The notes: generated from the sequence alone by a model not told the origin. Positions 31,058 through 43,460 are shown, counted from the stretch's first letter. The stretch is 64,000 bases of DNA from Chondrus crispus (GCF_000350225.1 NW_005179017.1:1-64000); one strand, 5' to 3'. Translations and numbers: made by a program.

Positions 31058-34000
31058 TGTTAAAGTTTTGCAGCCAACCGTATTCAAGGCAGCGTATGCG
31101 TATGCCACTTACGAACTGACGTGGAGCTCCGAATCGCATTCATGGCGTCCCTGATCATGGTCTCAATCGGATTGTTTCCGGGATAGTTGATCAGTGATTC
31201 TATGAACAAGCTATGCAGCGTTATCCGAAGGCTAACTCTTCGAACTTTGTTAGTGGGAGATTTTGTGATTATGTGCAGTTGTAGAACAACTTACTTCGGT
31301 TAACAGTGTTCAGGGCGTCGCCTCGACGTCGGCTTCGCTTGAACAATAACGATGTACGAACAGTTGCACAAATGGAACAAGAGTTTGATGATAGAAATGT
31401 ACTTACATGTGTATCGCAGCGTCAGCGTTGCACTGTGTGCGTACGCAGGAGGGACCGCAAAACTCTTTTGCAGGAACAGAGGGAATCACAGTTGCTTCGA
31501 TGCACTACTGATAGTGGTGTGAGAACCCGAGCTCTTCACTGAAGCAGTATTCAGTGAGGGCCTTCACTGAACAACTGTTGACCGTCAAAAGGAGTTAGAA
31601 GAGTTTGCCGCCGGGATACTCTACTACAGTCAGATGGGTCAAAGGAGACGCCAGGGAATTTTGAACTGCTGGTGCTGGCACCAACAGTTGGCGCCTTGAA
31701 ATGTTCTACTACTGCTTGCTCTACTTTTACTGTCGCCTCTTTCGAAAGGTACTACTCAACTGTACCTTGGGAAGCTTAACACTTCCTGTTTCTCCTTCGA
31801 TCCTTCTAAGAGTGGTCAAGGTAAAAATGGAACACTTGGGATGGCCACCAGTAAATTGTACATAAGTTGCGGCACAGTGCCTCGATTAACCTCATTTTTT
31901 TGTCAGAATGTAGCGAAGAGCTGATACAATAGCCCCATAAAGAACGGCGGACAACGGGCATGTAGGGACGATCTGATGGAGATCGAAGACACCCCCTTCA
32001 AATGGACTGGATTTGAGGTGTGCGATAAAATGGAACACCAAAAACGAAAGGCGATAAACCATAGAGAAAAGCAGCACGCATTTTATTTTTGGAAATTTTT
32101 TAGGCCTTCGTATGCACCGAAAAACACATAACGTGCATGTGGTATGATAGCCCCGATTTTGCCGCAATGCGTGATGTGTCCGTGACACCACACCGTCACA
32201 GGATTAACAAGAATTCGAGCGAAATATGATTTCTTTTCCAGGGTTTCGGAGTGGAACATTTTTCTGGAGATTTCCAAAGATTTTAGCGAGACGAGGCGAA
32301 AAGTTCGACACGTTGCACATCTGGCTATCTGATCAGGTCCCGCATCTCGAACCACCAAACCCGTTCGGTCCAGCTGCTGGACTCCAGCCTGGACTGTGAC
32401 CGGCATCAGCATCGGCATCCGAGGCCAGATCGAGGCCACGACTGTATCAGCCGCCGGCAGCCTGCACTAATAATGTCGCGCTCTTCCTCATGGCACCCGC
32501 ACGTGAGACGCCGCAGCCCCGCTATGACGTTGTATCATATTGCTGCAGTTGACTACCCGAGGGTACCGATCCCAGGATCGTGGGATCGGAGAGTCTTTGG
32601 GACCAACCGCCTCCGCGAGGCCTTCCTTGCATTGTTGCCCGCCGCATCCATCCCTGCTGCCGCTCAGCCTTGGTGTGCTCAATTAAGCTTTTTCTGTGCT
32701 TGAAGAAAATCTCATTCTGCTGTCTGGATGGGGGGTTGTCAACAATTTTGACGACTTCTCTTCGGGCCTTTGGGCCCTCTGGCAGACCCGTTTCTCTCCA
32801 CCTTGTTGACACTGCTGCACTTTTTCGGCGATCAGTGCGCCCCCAAGCGCTGGAGGCAACCGTGGTCAGGGACACAACGACCAAAGCGACGTTGACGTCA
32901 TCCTCTACGCAGCGCAGCAGAAGCGACCGCGACTGTCGAAGACCACACCAGCAACGACACGACCCGGCTGCGCGCCTTCGTTTTGCACTACGCCACCGCC
33001 TTTACTCCCGCCCATACCACCCCCTGCCTCTCTGCACATAACCCGACGTCCCACCAACACCCGTCTCGTTTCTCCCCACATCGCCCCTCCCTCCCCGTCC
33101 ACCTTCACCCGCCATGCCGATCTTCCAACGAAAGATCCCACCGCTGTGGTATGTACTCTACCCATCCCCTCTCCCTCCTCCAGCCGCCCGCCGACCAGCT
33201 AAGGACCCTTCACCCGTTCAACAATCGCACAGCTCCTAGCCGCCTACCGAGGCCCGGGAAGTAGACTGGGTGCCCCTTGCAAGAGATGTCGAGCACGGAT
33301 CACACGGGGAGAAGGAGGAGACATAGCAGAGGGAGGAAGAGAGCTAAGCGACGCATGGTGACGGAGGAGACCGCATACACGTGTACCTTTTGTGCAAGGT
33401 GGGGCATCAGGGTGAGGCAGAGTGGGAGCTTCGTTGTCAAGATGCGCCACTCTCTACGCGACGGTGTGAGGATCGTGAAAAGCGGACGAGATGGTTGAAC
33501 GTGATGTGCTAGATAGACGCAGGAGTGTGTTCGGTAGAGGGAGGTGAACAAAGTGTAAAACGCAGTGCGGCAACGCAACGCAGAGACTCGACCCCTCGGG
33601 TACAAGGCGTATTCGAATATTGCATGGAGGATGCTGTGCGGGCACGTGCGGAAGAGAGTGGAATGGGGATTCGATCGCTCGTCCTGTCTGCAGTGGGCGG
33701 GGGCGGCGACGGCACCGTCATGGGAACGACGGTGGGAATAGGAGACAGTGTTGTGGGGCACTCGACAAGACTTGGGGGAGTTAAAAGGCTTGGGTTTGAA
33801 GGTTCTACACGGGGTACTGAGGAGTTGTTTGGGCAAGCATGGTACAGTACAACAGGAAAATAGTAAGTGTGGGTTTTTTTGCTGCTCGGTGAGGAACTGT
33901 ACAGAGCACCCTTCGGTAGAATACAGAGGGCTGGGTGCATCGGGGGAAGGGTGCGGGGCCGGTGGGGTTTGTTGCTGTTGAGTTCTGTTTCCGAAGGGAT

Positions 34001-34852
34001 GGAAATCGGTACGGACTGGTGGCGGTGTTTATTCGATGATTGGTGAGGTACAGGGAACGAGTGAATGGTGTAACAGAACCTCTGCAGTGGTACAGTACAG
34101 ACTGCGGTGGAACGAGATCGGGAAGAGTGACAGAAGGCGCGTGCTCGCTGGAATAGGTCGGGAATAGGAACGGTTCCACATATCGATGAAGATTGAAAAC
34201 TTCCCTCGCTAACAGCGTCGCAGACAATAACACAGCAGGAAGACGACGACACGCCCGCAGGAGTGGAGGAAGTCTACTTATTCTCACACCCACAGATATC
34301 ATCATGTACATTCAGACAAATTGATGAGAGTTTCGCCTATATAAGAGATTGCCACGCAGGTCGTATTATGTCGGGCTGGTTGAACGTAGGATTGGTTACG
34401 AGGCTGTAAGGGATGTTTTGAGACGTTGTTCCGAGTACTGCAAGCGTGCCATAACTGCACCGCAGTCAGCCCGCTCATCTCACCAGGCACAACTGAAGAG
34501 CACTAGCGCTCCACAAGTCTCCGTGCCAGGTCCTCAAATGACCCGCCGATGATCTCATCAATCTTGAACTGCACAAACATTGGCATTCCTCGACGAGAAA
34601 ATTGTTTGGTGACTGACACGGAGCAAATGCTATGCTCAGATTAGTATCGAGACGAACAAAGGCCTTGTGTCAAGAGCCGGGACCTTCATGACTAGCTCAA
34701 ATAGCTGTTTGGCCTTGGATGGATGAACTTGTCAGCACTGTGAGGTATGGCGAAGAGGGCAATCATCGTGTTGACGCCAAGGTCGCTCTTCCTTCGCACG
34801 CCGTGCCCCTGCTGTACGTCGCCGCCGCGGGCCATAGTGCCGACGCCATCAT
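31058..34852. other. Long stretch with no convincing gene
   Basis: Neither strand holds an ORF with recognisable motifs. The longest (247 codons minus, 33,509-34,252; 153 codons plus, 32,580-33,041) are Ser/Pro- or Arg-rich and look like chance. A possible first exon, MPIFQRKIPPLW followed by GTATGT, lies near 33,114-33,150, but I could not find its continuation. TACAGTAC/TACTGTAC-type words and GGGTACC-type palindromes are frequent. Confidence 0.4.
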
Positions 34853-35622
34853 TCATCTCGAGCTGCTGTGCGCAGTATGGAATGCCCTTTCCATCGGTGG
34901 CCTGTTCATCATCATCGAGCACAACGTAAACTCATTATTCACCGGCGGCGGTGACATTCTGAGACATCCCATCATGTCCCCGTCGTAGCCGTGGATAAGC
35001 ATGGGCGGTGCCGGACTCGGCACCTGACCAAGCGGCGCAAGCATATCTCCTACATCAACCAATCCCTGTGACACCAGCGGCGACGATGTCCCAACACGCC
35101 CGCCAACTCCCCCAATTCCAGGGCCACCCGCTGCTGCGCCCTTTTCGCCCTGCGAAGCTAACATGCAAATATCATCCCGCGCGTCAACTTGTGGAAGATC
35201 GGGAAGCGGCTCTCGCCATACTGCATGGCTTCATCCGGGTCGAGCACCTCCTGCTCTGTGTCTGATGGCGCCTTAATGGGGATGACGGTATCGCCTTCGA
35301 GTTCCGGCGTAAACTTGGTATCACCGGTAACATCGGTGAAGGCAGCGCAATGCTTGCCAGTTGCGAGGAGTCGGATATTGGACTGATAGGACGCGATGGC
35401 GTCGTCCAACCCCTGCTCCTCTTGCTTGACATCACAACATGTACAGCAAATTGTCCCATGAGGGAAAAAATCGGTTGCAAACACGGATGAAGCTGGTCGT
35501 TGAGGAGACAGCTTCTTAACCGATTCCGCCCGCAACAACATGAGAGATTCTACTGCCACGACAAACCCGGTTATAGCCATCTGCTTAATAAGCAGGGATA
35601 ATATCCCGAAACGTTGCGCCAT
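34853..35622 (-). CDS. Hypothetical protein, probably one frame-shifted gene
   Basis: Not recognised. The 5' frame (35622 to about 35,210) begins MAQRFGILSLLIKQMAITGF, which could be a signal or membrane segment. It then carries a Cys cluster (ICCTCCDVKQEE) and an acidic stretch. In frame it runs to TAG at 35158. Coding-like sequence continues in another frame (LPQVDARDDICMLASQGEKG), suggesting a one-base shift near 35,205. The second part is Gly/Pro/Met-rich and ends near 34,853. Existence as a gene is moderately likely; function unknown. Confidence 0.35.
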
Positions 35623-37200
35623 GAAGGCACATTACGAATACAGTACGTGCCGTCTTTACTATTAGGAACAAGGAATGCGTGTACTGTATTTGTAACTGTA
35701 TCGTACTAATTGAAGAACTTTCTTGCCCGTTTGACACCCTTGTTCCCGCCGCGAATGCTTCGCTTTGCTACCGGTTGTTTTTTCAGTGAGCGTATTTCGT
35801 GAACCCCGCATAGCCTATGTGACTCCCGTCACAGCACCGCATCCTCTTTCGGGAATATAACAATTTGTGAACTCTAGAAGTGACTGAATAGTACCAAAGA
35901 CCGTTTGGTTGCAATCAAAGGTATCTAGGGATTCCCACCTCGATGTTGTCAACCTTATCGCACGTGAGCTCAGCATCTATTCGAAATAAAACTCTTGGAA
36001 CGAAAGTGATGCTTAGGTTCTCTGCATAACAACTTGAAAACACTTGGACCAGAGCATACACGGCAATCGCGAAGGACGAACCACGAATTATGATGTCTTG
36101 AAGCTCCTTTATCAACCCACACGTGACGTCCAAAAATCAAAATATTTCACGCGACGGGCGATACCATTTCCTACACATTGCACGAGTTGGTTCTTCAAGA
36201 AACACCCCCTCGTCGCCCTTCGCACGCTCAAAACATTCCTTCGTTTAACCCTCTCCATTTTGCAAAACAAAGCTCTTTTTGGGTGCTCTGGAACAAGAGG
36301 TTCCCTGCTGATTGCGTCACCCGATCGACTTTGTTTCGATTACTGGGAATTTTCTTGCCCTGATAGTAGATCATTGTGGTTGGGTGGATCACGAATGCGG
36401 GAAGAACGGCGCAGGCGACTACAGGGCCCGCGAGCAGACCGGCGCCCTGGGAGATGATGGAGGGAGGCGTGGGTTAGAAGGATGTTTGGAGCATGGAGAT
36501 GGAGAATAAGTGGGTATAGTTTGGCTGTGCTTGCAGCTTTGTCGACGCCAGCGATGAGACGGTGCCCCGCACCTGGGCGGATAGGAAAGGCTCGTGGAGA
36601 GCTAGACGGCGGGTGGCGGTGGCGGCTGCGTGACTGGAGAGGGCGGCTGTGACGGGGACCGAGGCGAAGGCGGGGAGGGTTGGTTCGGGGTGGGAGTTTG
36701 TGCGGTCCATGACAAGGCGATGATGTCGTTGAACTGGAAGGAGTGCAAGCTGACTCGGAGGTGTGAATGACGTAAGCATCACCAAACGACACCTGCAGGG
36801 ACAATGCTCTCAGGGTACCCGAAAACTTTAAGCGAAAACCAAATCGAATCACAAATATCAAGTCGCTGGGTGGGGGGGTGGAGGTCCCGCAAAACATGAA
36901 AATAGGTGTGCCAAAAACAACGGATGTCGTTCCCCAGTGTTGGCGGCGTCAAGAGGGCCAACTTTCTCCGGAGCAGCAAATCTGATCCGTATTCCGACAG
37001 GACTCACGACGACTCCGTGGACTTTCCCACTACCCACTATTATCCGCCTGCCAACTTCACCACCACTTATAGACTCCCTCGCAGTGGTGCCATCCTACGA
37101 GCCAGACATTGGCTGCAGTACGTCGCGCCAGCACCGTCCCAGCCGTCACACCAGAGCCATGACTCACAAGCTCGGAGCCTGCAACGCCGTCTCTGCGACT
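35623..37200. other. Intergenic, no gene seen
   Basis: No ORF with recognisable features. A short plus-strand stretch near 36,906-37,200 may be a 5' exon or leader of the ORC1-like fragment. I could not confirm this. Confidence 0.4.
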
Positions 37201-37207
37201 AGAGCCA

Positions 37208-37770
37208 TTGCAGCCCCCGCCGTGTCGGCCGTTGATTCCGCCTCAGCGCCGGCCTCGTCCTCGACACGAGCACTACCCCTATGAGTACGACCTCCGCAGT
37301 TTGTCTGCTTGGAATTCGCTAGCTGCCGAGTTCGTTCATAGGGTTATCGTTTGCTCGTCGTGCCACTGCTGTCGCCAATGCCAAGGGGTCTGGTACTGTA
37401 CTGTCTGCCACGCAGGTGAGTCATCGCCTGCATGTGCTACGGAAGGCATATGTTGCCACGCTTGAGCTGGGCATCTGGGCATCCAGGGCGACCGGTGGAG
37501 GCAAACAGAGTCTGACGACTCTGCATCAGTCGGTGACGATTTTGTTCCGACGGATGACGACATGGCAGAAAAAAGGAGGCGACGCAGGATTTCAAAACGC
37601 GGGCGAACTCAGCGACGCAAAGGGCAGAGACCTGGTCAAGCAGCTACTGCTCGACCCGTGAGGGCAGCACAGTTCTCCCTTCCGGGAGACATTGGTGCCC
37701 CTGAGACGCTCCCATGTCGAGATGAAGAGAAAGAGCACGTGAGGAAATTCATCACGGATTCGCGTAATAT
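37208..37770 (+). pseudogene. Origin recognition complex subunit 1-like fragment, truncated by a repeat
   Basis: A spliced reading is supported by a donor CAG|GTGAGT at 37,416 and an acceptor at about 37,466 or 37,486. Upstream is a Cys cluster (SSCHCCRQCQGVWYCTVC), which could be a zinc or PHD-like element. Downstream is an acidic patch, a basic patch (EKRRRRRISKRGRTQRRKG), then ETLPCRDEEKEHVRKFI. The last piece matches the block just before the AAA+ Walker A of ORC1 ('P-x-LPCR-E-E...I-x-F-I', family knowledge). About 12 residues later the sequence becomes repeat module C at 37,771, so the ATPase domain is absent. This may be a transposon-truncated paralogue, with a complete ORC1 elsewhere. 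Confidence 0.45.
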
Positions 37771-38240
37771 AGCGCACAGGGCCAAATTTGATTATTTTAT
37801 CATACCGGATGGACGTCGAAAATTGCCGACATGCATCCGACCGCAACCGTTGGCCGGATGGACGTCATCGTCGCTGTCATGCCGCGTCATTGATCCCGTT
37901 CGTCGCTGTCACGATATCATTCGCGGTTCCCCTATTCACGCCCCTGAATCCCGACGCGCATCTACTGGCTGGCGCTCCTCGTAACGCGCGTCTATTGGTT
38001 CACTACTGATCTCACTTACTCTGTCCGTTCCACTCCTTCCCCCGCCCTAAATGACCACATACTGTATGAGACAATCTCATCCGCGCGCTCTCTGGAACCA
38101 CACCGCTCCCCTTCCGTACTCCTGTTGCCCCTCCCCCAACGCGCCCGCCCTCTTACGACTATCCCTATCCGTTTAGGGAATTAGGGGGATTAGGCGGAAT
38201 CACGGGTTTACGTATATTGATATAAGGATGTAGGGACTAT
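37771..38240. repeat. Module C repeat, inverted copy
   Basis: Reverse complement of the 25.8-26.95 kb copies. It runs from the shared word GCACAGGGCCAAAT to GATGTAGGGACTATCT. Its left edge interrupts the ORC1-like reading frame. Confidence 0.9.
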
Positions 38241-38409
38241 CTAGGCGCCAATTTTCCGGTGGGACGATACGTTTTAGGCTGATTTACACGGCGGTACGGT
38301 CATACGCGCTAGATTCGCCACATTGCTGTTGCCCATTTCTGGCCCAAATTTTGCCGACGGCGGCGCACAATAAAATGTCGGTGCGCAAAATTTAATTTTT
38401 GCCCTGTAC
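38241..38409. repeat. Module B repeat, inverted, left part of a copy split by the LTR element
   Basis: Matches the reverse complement of module B, ending GTGCGCAAAATTTAATTTTT then GCCCTGTAC at 38,409. The next base is the start of the LTR element. The repeat resumes at 52,104 after the second TGTAC. Confidence 0.9.
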
Positions 38410-39022
38410 TGTAGTATAATCACCCCCAACGACGAGGGGGGGTGAGTACTGACAGTTCGGAAAGACCCCGATCGGCGGGAAGACAGAAGCACGGCCCACC
38501 CACGGTACCGAGCACGGGCTCGAGGTAGCGGTGGTAGAGCGGGATCGGGGAGGACGCGCGCACGCGCGAGGGGTTCTACGCCTCGACGCCCCGGAGCGGT
38601 ACTGGGTGACAATCCAGTACCGACGGGCGGAGGTGGAGCCGGCTCGTGGGCGTGCTACGCGCGTCCTCAACCCGCGCGCGGTGCGACTCCTAGGTAAAAC
38701 GGACGGAAGTACCTAAAAGTAAGCGGGCGGACCAAGGTGGAGGATCCTTGACAAGTCCGTGCTTGTCGTCCTCCACCGCCGGCGGTCCGCTCATATTTAA
38801 TGTACAGGGTCACCTATCATAACATTACAGTAGTGCAGGTCGGCCTGCACTGTAGTGCTGTCAGCCGTCGGGGCTGGCAGCACACGTGTTGTACACGTGT
38901 GTGCGCGCGCGCCCCCGTACACGTGGGGTACACGTGTGCGCGCGCACTGAGGTACTGTAGAGCTCGGGCTCTACTGTTATAAATCTAATCTAAATCTAAT
39001 TTAGGGAGGGGGATATGCTACA
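38410..39022 (-). repeat. Left LTR (3' LTR of the element)
   Basis: In the element's sense orientation it starts TGTAGCATATCCCC and ends TATACTACA. It carries a row of short inverted repeats. A long stem at 38,727-38,790 pairs GGTGGAGGA and GACAAG with CTTGTC and TCCTCCACC. Further ones are GTGCAGGTCGGCCTGCAC near 38,834, repeated ACACGTGT/GTACACGTG words at 38,882-38,945, and GTAGAGCTCGGGCTCTAC near 38,957. Confidence 0.95.
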
Positions 39023-41397
39023 TGGCCCCCCTCTCAAGTGTGGACGTCCGCGTCCACTTTGCGCTGTCCCAGTCCTTCCCCGACAGTCCCGATCGATCAT
39101 CTCGGCTCCGTCCTATCGGCTGTCCTATCATGGCCGACTCGACCTCTCTTCCTCCTCCGCCTCCGCCTCCGCTCGATGGCGGCGGCAAACTCGTGGCGGC
39201 GGGCGCGTCCGTCGTCGCGATTCCTTTGCCGAGCGGGGTCGCGTCATCGAGCGCGTCCCCTGGATCGCGAGAGGACGACATCTCTCTGACTGGTACGGCC
39301 CCGCTGGCCCCGCCGGCTTTCCAGAAGTCCCGTCCTCGCTCCACGACCGTCTCCGTGGAGCTGGTGGCCCCTCCCGTGGGGCCACCCAAACCGGTTATCG
39401 CGTTCCGTCCGGCTGCCCCTTCGGCCCCAGCGGACGACGTCCTTTCCGTTGCCCATTTCGACGTCGTGCGCGACCACGCCGCTCCTGATGGTGCGTCCTT
39501 CGGCCGTCGTCCTCCTGTACCTCCCCCCTCCTCTTCCGGTCGGGAGGGGGAGGTGGCCTCTGCCACGCGGTGGTTCGGGGTTCCGTCTTCCGATGCCCCA
39601 CTGCTCTCTGTCGACGAGCTGCAGTACCCCTGGTTGCGCAGGGGCCGTTCGGGGGTCACCGTAGCGGAGGTGATCTCGTGCGGGTGGCTTCGGTCCGATC
39701 TCGCCCCGTGTTCAAGGTATACGAGGCGGGCGGCCTCGAAGAAGCGTCTTGGGCCCTTCGTCGCTTAATGGCCGAAGGCGGCGGGGTCGGCTACCAGCTC
39801 CCGGACGAGCTGCCGGGCGATCGTACATTCGTGTACAGTGTTGCGGAGGTCCTCTACGTTGATCGTATGGGGGCGTTCCTGTCCGGGTCGGTGCGGCTAG
39901 ACCCCCGACGCTTCGTGCTGTCGGAGTTGGCGGGGTTGTACGTCTCGCCCCGCCCCTACGCCTTCACCAAGCCCCTCGTGGCTCTACAGAAGTCCTCGTG
40001 TTCCTTGATGCGGCTATATGCCGTGGGTTTCGCTCACCACGATTGGTCCGCATACAGGAGAGACGACGAGGCGGACGGTCGGGTCGTCCCATCCGCTGCC
40101 TTTGCGTACGGCTTGACAGTTGGGGATTTTCCAGCTCTCCCCGTGAGCGTGCGGGAGAGCTTTCCTTCACTAGGGGTACACCCCCTTCTGCCTCTCATCC
40201 TGAAGTATTTTGGCATCGCGTGCTCCGACCTACAGCATCCAGCCCACTCGCGGCTCGCTTACAACTATGAGCGCGAGTGGGCGTGGTCCGTATGCTGCGC
40301 CTTCATGTCGGAGGTTTACATGAACAAGCGGGCGTTCGTTCAGCCCGGCCCCACGGTTGCGTTCGTGAGGCGCGTCGCGTCGGGCCTTCCCGACGTCGCG
40401 CTGCATCCGTCCGAACACGGGTCCATCACGCCCCTTGGACATTCGGCCATGCCATTAGCCTCATGGACCGCGCCAGCGAAGTCACCCCTCGGAACCACCG
40501 TTCGTGGATAGACTATACGACCGGAGCTCGCAGCTCATATCTCACGTACGATCCCACGGCGGACGCCTTCGTGGCGCGCTCTCCCCTCGTGCCGTCGGTC
40601 TCCGGCAACGCGCAGCCGAGGGGAGGGGTGGGGTCTGAGCATAGGCGCGGGCGCCGTAAACGTTACAGGGACCTCGACGCCGTGGCCGTGGACTCCGTTG
40701 GCACCGCTGTGAACCCCTTTCGGCCGACGTCGGTCGTCGGCCGTGGTCCTGTAGGGGACCCTGTCTCCGCAGCGACTGTCCTCCCCATCCCACCGCTCGA
40801 TGCGGTGGGGCAGGAAACGCCCCGAGGGCGTCGCGTACGCGAACTGGTGCTCCCCCCCACGGAGAGCTGGCGGCGTCCGCCAAGGTAGTACGGGCGTTAG
40901 GCGTGGCCAGCCGGCGCGGTTGGACCGTAGGCGGGTTGGTCGATACCCTGGCTGACTGGTTCCTCACTCGGAGCGATGAAGCGCGCGATCTACGTGACGA
41001 CCTAGCGACGCGCTCCGCGGAACTGCAGCGAGTCAGCCGTGAGCTAGGGTCCATGCGCGAGGCATCCGAGCGCCAAGCCGCGGCCTACGAACGGGCGGTG
41101 TTCGATCGCGAGCGCTATCGACGCGAGCGCGACCGACTGCGGTCGTTGCAGTCGGTACCGCCGCCTGCGGGCAACGTTCCCCACCTCCCGGCTCCTGTAA
41201 CCATCCGCGACTCGTATGCAGGGTACGAGCCCGACCCTCGCCCGTCTCGGGACGGGGCGAGCGGTGAGGATACCACACGGGTCGCCATGCCTACCCTGGC
41301 GGACATGGCAACCGGCTTACCCCGGCACCCGGGGTACTTTCCTCAAGCCAGTTACGATTCGGGGGCTCGCTTGCCCCCGAATGACCGGAGCCTCTGA
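39022..41397 (+). CDS. Antisense ORF region inside the retrotransposon, about 790 residues, frame-shifted
   Basis: Reads opposite to gag-pol. The frame starts at ATG 39,022, exactly at the LTR edge. It is Pro/Ala/Ser-rich at first, then has a globular part (for example YSVAEVLYVDRMGAFLSG, HDWSAYRRDDEADGRV, YEREWAWSVCCAF), a basic disordered part and a C-terminal coiled coil (RSDEARDLRDDLATRSAELQ). Coding-like sequence moves between three frames near 39,715, 40,450 and in the C7 run near 40,855. One continuous protein is therefore implied if each shift is a one-base indel. Not recognised as a known family. Antisense ORFs between pol and the 3' LTR are known in some plant Ty3/gypsy elements (family knowledge). 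Confidence 0.55.
39023..39040 (-). other. Polypurine tract of the retrotransposon
   Basis: On the minus strand GAGAGGGGGGCCA immediately precedes the TG of the left LTR, as expected of the plus-strand primer site. The same bases include the ATG of the antisense ORF. Confidence 0.65.
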
Positions 41398-41639
41398 CCT
41401 TGTCAGCGTGTAGGTCAACCGCGCGGGGTTTCCTCCTGCCCTTGTCGGCGAGCAGAGGGGGCCCTGGCGCCTTTCCACAATAAAAATCGCCTTCCTGCAG
41501 AGTCGTTTTCGTGGTACCACCTCCTTCCGTTTTGGTCCCCACCCGCAGCCCGCCGCCAGTTCCCCTTACCGACCAACGGCAAACGAGCGACGGTTCGCTG
41601 CGCGTAGCTAGCGCCCTTCTACTCGACGTCCCCTTCGCC

Positions 41640-43460
41640 TTCGGTTGGCGGGGGCCGTGGTGAGGAGGTTATACAGCGGAGGCGGGCACACGGCCTTGTC
41701 TTTCTTCGCGTCCCTCGCCATTACGGGCGAGGGCGCGAGCGAGCAGCTGTTCGCTTTTCTTTTGGACGTCCCTCGCCATTCGGGGCGAGGGAGCGGACGC
41801 TTCTCTTATCTTTTGCGCGCCCTCGCATTCGGGGCGAGGGCCAGAAGCGCGCGGCGTTCGTCTCCTTCAGTCCGCCCCCTCGCCTTGCGGTGGTGAGGAC
41901 GCGGACTCTTCTCTTATCCTTTGCGCGACCCTCGCTACCGGAGCGAGGGCCAGAAACGCGCGACGTTCGTCTCCTTCAGTCCGCCCCCTCGCCGTGCCGG
42001 GGGCGAGGTCTCAGGGCGCTGTATTGGTCTTATCCGCCCGGTGCTCCTATCCATGCGGGGGCGAGGGCGCCGGGCGCGCGACGATCGCATTTCTTCCTGT
42101 CCCTCCCCCTGCGGGGGCGAGGGCAACGCGCGCGGAGTTCGTCCTAGACCTCGTGCCCCTTCGCCATCCCCGCTTCGAGGAGACGACCTCTTCGCCAGGT
42201 GCCCGGCCAGGCGCCCGGACCGCGCGGATGAAGGAGGGGAAATGCAAAGGGTTCGGCGGAGGTGGGAATCACTCCCATGGGTAGTTTGACGAGCTCCCAT
42301 TGGTCCGATCGTCTTTCCGACGTTAGGCAGCGCTTACCGGCAATTTCCAAGGCGCTCGATTTGACGGTTGGATCGGCTTCTCACCCTCGAGCCCCCATTT
42401 TCCCTGGAGTTTTCCTGCTCTCCCGCGGCCTCCGTCGGACCTCGCGCTCCTCTCGCCATCGGGGCGAGGGCGCGACGATCCTCCGCATACTTGGCGTCCC
42501 TCATCGCCTGTGGCGAGGGACGCGGGTGCTCGACGAACGGCTTCATACTTCCCGTCCCTTGCCATCGGGGCGAGGGCGCGGCGCGAGCGGCACTCGTGTT
42601 CTTGTCCGCGCGCGCCCCTCGCTATCGGGACGAGGGCGCGGCGCGTAGACATACGTTTTCTTCTTCGCGCGACGCCCGCCATCGGTGGCGGGGGCGCCGC
42701 GCGTGCGCCGTTCGCCTTTTTCCTCGCTCGCGCCTCTCGCATTTGGAGCAGGGGCGCGAACGTGAACGGCATTCGTCTTCTTGCCCGCGCGCCCCTCGCC
42801 ATCGGGGCGACGGGGCGGACGCGTGGGCGTACGTCTTCTTCTTTGCGCGCCCCCCGCCATCGGTGGCGGGGGTGCCGCGCGTGCGCCGTTCGTCTTTTTC
42901 CTCGCTCGCGCCTCTCGCATTCGGAGGCGGGGCGCGAACGCGAACGGCATTCGTCTTCTTGGCCCTGCGCCCCTCGCCATCGGGGCGAGGGGGCGGACGC
43001 TTGGGCGTACGTCTTCTTCTTTGCTCGCGTCTCTCCCCGCCGTCGGTGGCGGGAGCGCGAGTCCTCGGCAAACTTCCTTACCCCGCGCCCTTCGTCGTCG
43101 GTTGCGAGGGCGCCGGCGCACAGCGAACGTTCCTTTCAGTGCTGTCCCTCGTCATTGGGGCGAGAGCGCGACGTGTGGGCGTACGTTTTTCTCTTCGCGC
43201 GCCCCCCCGCCATCGGTGGCGGGGGCGCCGCGCGTGTGCCGTTCGTCTTTTCTTTCTGTCGCCCCTCGCCGTCCGGGGCAAGGGCCCGGACGTTTCTCTT
43301 ATCCTTCGGCCCTCGCCTTCGGAGGCGGGGGCGCGGACGCGTGCGACGTACGTTTTGTTCTCTGCGCCCCTCACCCTCGGGAGCGGGGGCATGCACGCGC
43401 TACGTCCGTCTCTCCTCGTGCGCGCCCCTCGCTTTCCCGTCAGTGTCCGTCCGGCCCCTA
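41640..43460. repeat. GC-rich hairpin array
   Basis: Dozens of copies of a short palindromic cassette such as CCCTCGCCATCGGGGCGAGGG, with variants CGCCATCGGTGGCG and CTCGCATTCGGAGGCG, separated by 30-70 bases of divergent sequence rich in CGCGCG and TCGTCTTCTT. A higher-order unit of about 177 bases repeats at about 42,662 and 42,838, with a relative at 43,188. Open frames of 370-390 codons on the plus strand are by-products of base composition. Confidence 0.9.

Noticed and set aside
33277-33498. Possible ribosomal protein L37A-like peptide (YTCTFCARWG)
   Set aside because: Only the first Cys pair resembles the family; the second pair and the rest do not follow in any frame.
33509-34252. 247-codon minus-strand ORF
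   Set aside because: Ser/Pro-rich with no domain or periodicity; overlapping ORFs on both strands look equally good, so it is probably chance.
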